This document shows positions 61,111 to 64,000 of a stretch of 64,000 nt of DNA, piece by piece; the first letter of the stretch is position 1, and the number at the start of each line of letters is the position of its first letter. Under the pieces are notes generated by a model. That model ran no database searches, was not told the origin of the DNA, and worked only from the letters and a program-made list of their open reading frames with translations. A program made the translations under genes and the position numbers. The DNA is from Agaricus subrufescens (taxonomy: Eukaryota; Basidiomycota; Agaricomycetes; Agaricales; Agaricaceae), in the NCBI GenBank assembly GCA_029945375.1, contig CM057057.1:806001-870000 (forward strand). Direction: 5' to 3'.

Positions 61111-61275
61111 GACATTCATAAGGCAACCACGAGGAACACAACTGGCGTATTGCATAGGCTGACGATGATCTCTTCTTCAGAGACGAAGTCCATCAGTCCT
61201 CTAGACTCTGATAACTTGTGCTACCCTCTTATGCTGGTGAACAGTGATCGTATCTAATCTCTTCCGACACCAACA

Positions 61276-61570
61276 TACTTCCAGGTGTGCGTTGATGGCC
61301 ACCCATTTCTGTGCGTCTCCATCATTCCTATATTAGTTCAACCTGTCAACCCCATGCTGCAAGGGAGTTGGTGACCTGGAACACCTTGGACGTCAGTTGC
61401 ACACGATCATCTTGATAATCGTTTGCTCGACTGATGGGAGATCAACTTGAGTTGCAATGGCGGATTTCGTGACGACCGAGGAGGCTAGCTTGGTCCTTGA
61501 CAATGGCAGCCGCGTTGTCCGTGGTAACAGAGATGTGAAAAGGATTCCGGCTCTGTTGAGAGTAAGAATG
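61276..61570 (-). pseudogene. AKR1 5'-end fragment (unit 4)
   Basis: Second AKR1-derived fragment, co-linear with the one at 39410-39725 and sharing its non-AKR1 leader (TTCTTACTC before CAACAGAGCCG). The KQKTEP region has lost bases and part of the first ankyrin repeat is deleted, so it is more decayed. It was probably duplicated together with the unit, not captured anew. Confidence 0.8.
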
Positions 61571-61841
61571 AATTATCACACAATGTTATTAACATACTGA
61601 CGTCCGCTGTGTAATGTCATGGGTGAGAACGACTGAATATGCGGTGAACTCAACAGTTCTGAATGTGAAGCAAAGGATAATTGATGATCATTCGACGTTA
61701 AAATGAAGTACGGGCATCATAGGAAGAACCAACAAAGGCGCAGATGTTGGGGATACGGAATGTCCAATAGGTCGTCCAGAGTACAAGGCTGACGAATTCC
61801 AGTCGGTTCGACCTGAGGGCAATGCGGAAGAGCGAGGCAAG

Positions 61842-62035
61842 GTCACCCTGTCACAAAGTTGTCACAACGTCTGCTGCCAGGCAGCAAAGACAATATATCG
61901 ATATTCCTCCTCCATCTCGCCAGTCTCACAGCCGGAGTTCATCGGAAACGACGATCACTCTGGTGCATATCGTAGTACTGCCAACTCCGTCCTGCTCCTT
62001 TCCTGGAAAGGTGCTCCGAATCGTTCCGCTGGCCG
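61842..62035 (+). repeat. TGTCAC block, unit 5
   Basis: GGTCACCCTGTCACAAAGTT then TGTCAC at 61860, ATATATCGATATTCCTCC, GGAAACGACGATCACTC and GTGCTCCGAATCGTTCCGC. An intact, unoccupied counterpart of the split block at 28544. Confidence 0.7.
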
Positions 62036-63539
62036 GTTGATCCCCTCTCATCGCACCCTTTCCCTTTCCACCACCAGGTAGCCAAGCGCGGCAGACGTGG
62101 GGATTCCAAGAGCGAATGTATGTGGCGTAAAAGTGCTTGACGAGTACGTGGTGAGCTCAACCTGCCCAAGAGGGCCGTCGAATAGATACCAAGAGAGTCA
62201 GATAGCGAGGCAGCTCTCGACACCATAGGGATCAGAACAAAGATTTCAAAACAAGTGCATCGTATTTGAAAGGGAGTCGAGGAGGCAACGAGAAAGTGCC
62301 TGCTTTGAGGCGAAGCGCAGCAAAGAATATCGCCACGGAGAGAGTACTAAGAGATTTTCCGTGGCGCCGTCCAAGAGTATGCAAAGAAAGTCGGTGAGGT
62401 ATGTGGACGCTGGGTCCTCGAGTGGCTCGTCTTGCTAGTTAGAGAGGGGATAGCTGGCAGAGATGCCTTGCTTTGGGTTAAACCATAGTATGCGGGGACC
62501 AGTGGAAGAGACTGGCACAGTGTTCAAGATGTGATTTCCGGTATAGATCTAGTTGGCAATATACACGCTGTCTGCCACAAACTGCGCTTGCTGATAAGGC
62601 AACAAATCCGAGTCTAGGTGAAGCGGAAGGTGGAGAGCAAGATTAAACAATCTTTCTCACGGCCCGTACTCGACTACAAACCTGAGCCAATGATTCATTG
62701 CCGCACCCGGAAAATGGTGAGCAGAGAGGGGTATCATTGAAAGCTCAACGATCCAATTGGTGACGCCGGTCGTTGCAACGCTTAAACTGGAGTCTCGATC
62801 GAGAGTCAGAAAAACTGAGATGACACTACTAGAGTCCTGATTTCGAACACATAACAAAGTTGCAGAGCGAGCCTGCTGGAGAAAACACTGCCACCAATGT
62901 TCTCCATGAATAACTGGCACACGTTCTTCTCACTGCTTATATCTGCTCATGTGCGTGAGCGCCGCGCAATCCCACCATTTTTTTACTGATTCATTCAGCA
63001 CCGAGTTGCCTGATGCGTTGGACCATTGCACCCAGGCAGGGCCACAGTTTGAAGATGACCCGACAAGCTTCTACTACATAGTTTGAACATCAAAAATTGG
63101 CAGTCCATGAATCCCACATATCTTTTATGGATTCACAAGCACTAAATACTCAGTATGTAAGGACATGTCCATCGAATACACCGCAAGGCACGCTGCAGGA
63201 AGTAATACTCGCATCCTTCATTTGCGCGTATTACGGCCGAGGCCCTCTGATTGGCATCTCTGTATGGATGGTGGTTCCTGGAGCGGAGAAAGCGGCATTG
63301 GTATTACGGCAAGCATCGTGTCGAGAACGTATGACATCAGAGTTGATGAAAATAGGCAAGACGTCAGAAGTGAAAAAAATGAGAGCGCGAAAAACTCACG
63401 TTGCAGGCCGTCCTTCCTTCATTGTCTTTTTTCCAGAGAGGAGTAGCCATCGTGTTACAGTTGTTCATTGAGTAGATTAAGAAGCTAAGCCAGTACTCAG
63501 TAAAATGTTCGTGGCGAAAAGGCATTTACTCACTCAGGA
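62036..63539. other. Unit 5 spacer with NACHT gene missing
   Basis: Up to ~62700 the sequence follows 40182-40850. From ~62700 it follows 48185 onward (GGTGAGCAGAGAGGGGTATC against 27091 and 48198). The NACHT-bearing part of the unit is absent. No gene seen. Confidence 0.55.
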
Positions 63540-63960
63540 CGTCAACGTTGCATTACCTGTTGATATCTCTGGCACTAAGCATTGAAAGACTTTCCGCAGC
63601 ATTGATATTTCCAACATCATTACTACTGCCATCACCCGCCATAACTAATCTTCATGCTTCTCAGACTCGGCCGCATGTGCAGCTTGCAGTACAGGTCTCA
63701 AGCTTTAAGATTCAGCTCGCTGTGCGAACCTCTGCATAGCAATGTATGGGTACCACAGTTTGAACATTCAGCTTTGACACATCCCGGAGTGCTACTGGCA
63801 TTGCCACAGCGAGGGAAAGGAGGATTTCGGGGTGTGGCGGTAGCACTGGGCTTTGCGGAGCGGGATGAGGCCTGAGTTTTGACGGCGAGGGTGGGAGGGG
63901 TGTTGAGTGGGTACAAGTTAACGGAGCGGCTGTTTCAAGAGAGATGGACACCCTCTGAAA
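63540..63960 (-). pseudogene. Decayed GATA zinc-finger gene, unit 5
   Basis: The minus strand reads VKAECSNCGTHTLLCRG...SELNLKA-stop-DLYCKLHMRPSLRSMK. The Trp of WRR is Cys, the third Cys is lost and a stop replaces the fourth. Same relic as at 27.65-28.12 and 48.86-49.56 kb. Confidence 0.7.
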
Positions 63961-64000
63961 GCCTGCGATGGAGGGTTATACGATTTCATGATTGAAGCAA

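Larger units (their letters stand above)
56881..61275. other. Array spacer upstream of NACHT copy 4
   Basis: Blocks match 36289-39409. The interval 58628-59045 is GC-rich and has no counterpart in unit 2; CA/CT simple sequence lies at ~58949-58976. 59100-60330 carries relics also seen near 38380-38800. No intact gene supported. Confidence 0.45.
18918..64000. repeat. Tandem array of NACHT-bearing units
   Basis: Related spacer blocks recur in the same orientation near 18.9, 28.5, 40.0, 49.6 and 61.8 kb, each followed on the plus axis by decayed spacer and then a minus-strand NACHT gene. Unit lengths are ~9.6, 11.5, 9.6 and 12.2 kb. The spacer at 29.5-32 kb matches 50.4-52.5, 27.0-28.1 matches 48.2-49.5, and 36.2-40 matches 56.9-61.8. 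Units 1/3 and 2/4 are thus closest to each other, and a ~21 kb dimer was duplicated. The array continues past the window edge. Confidence 0.8.

Noticed and set aside
1..64000. tRNA, rRNA, CRISPR, prophage or bacterial operon signals.
   Set aside because: None seen on reading; introns, spacing and gene content are fungal.

Overview
This window is eukaryotic and fits a mushroom-forming basidiomycete (Agaricomycetes). Genes are cut by many 45-70 nt GT-AG introns. They include an AKR1-type palmitoyltransferase, translation elongation factor 1B-gamma, a lineage-type family of multipass membrane proteins and four NACHT NTPases of the fungal NOD-like-receptor kind. There is no operon structure, no Shine-Dalgarno pattern, and I saw no tRNA, rRNA or CRISPR array.

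Layout. (1) 1-7 kb is ordinary single-copy DNA: AKR1 (+, 8 exons, 764 aa), convergent with EF1B-gamma (-, 6 exons, 416 aa), then a small single-pass membrane protein. (2) 7.2-17.7 kb holds a tandem minus-strand family of unrecognised multipass membrane proteins. Two copies are intact (558 and 549 aa), two are pseudogenes and one is a C-terminal relic. A ~750 bp inverted-repeat DNA element lies beside the pseudogene at 12.76 kb. (3) 18.9-64 kb is a head-to-tail array of ~10-12 kb units. Each complete unit carries one minus-strand NACHT gene (20.7-24.8, 32.1-36.2, 42.5-47.1 and 52.7-56.8 kb) separated by 5-7 kb of decayed repeats. Units alternate in type (A, B, A, B), so a ~21 kb dimer was duplicated. 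A fifth unit at the right edge seems to have lost its NACHT gene.

I could splice all four NACHT genes into open frames of 1183, 1172, 1259 and 1192 aa with matching exon structure, so they look functional. Each protein has an Asn/Ser-rich N-terminal segment, a complete NACHT domain (P-loop, DGLDEL Walker B, SRPEPH), and a domain I do not recognise (called X here). Then comes a second NACHT half without P-loop or Walker B, followed by a second X. Intron phases repeat between the two modules, so the protein arose by internal duplication. No ankyrin, WD40, TPR or LRR repeats follow, unlike well-known fungal NLRs.

The DNA between the NACHT genes is a graveyard. It holds two truncated inverted copies of the AKR1 5' end, three decayed GATA zinc-finger genes, recurrent blocks with paired TGTCAC hexamers 11 bp apart, and a poly(A)-tailed retroposon. 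That retroposon has a 15 bp target duplication, and its empty sites can be seen in sister repeats. The picture is a fast-evolving NLR-like cluster growing by tandem and segmental duplication next to conserved housekeeping genes. Exon coordinates were worked out by eye from splice consensus, frame continuity and agreement between paralogues; transcripts were not available.
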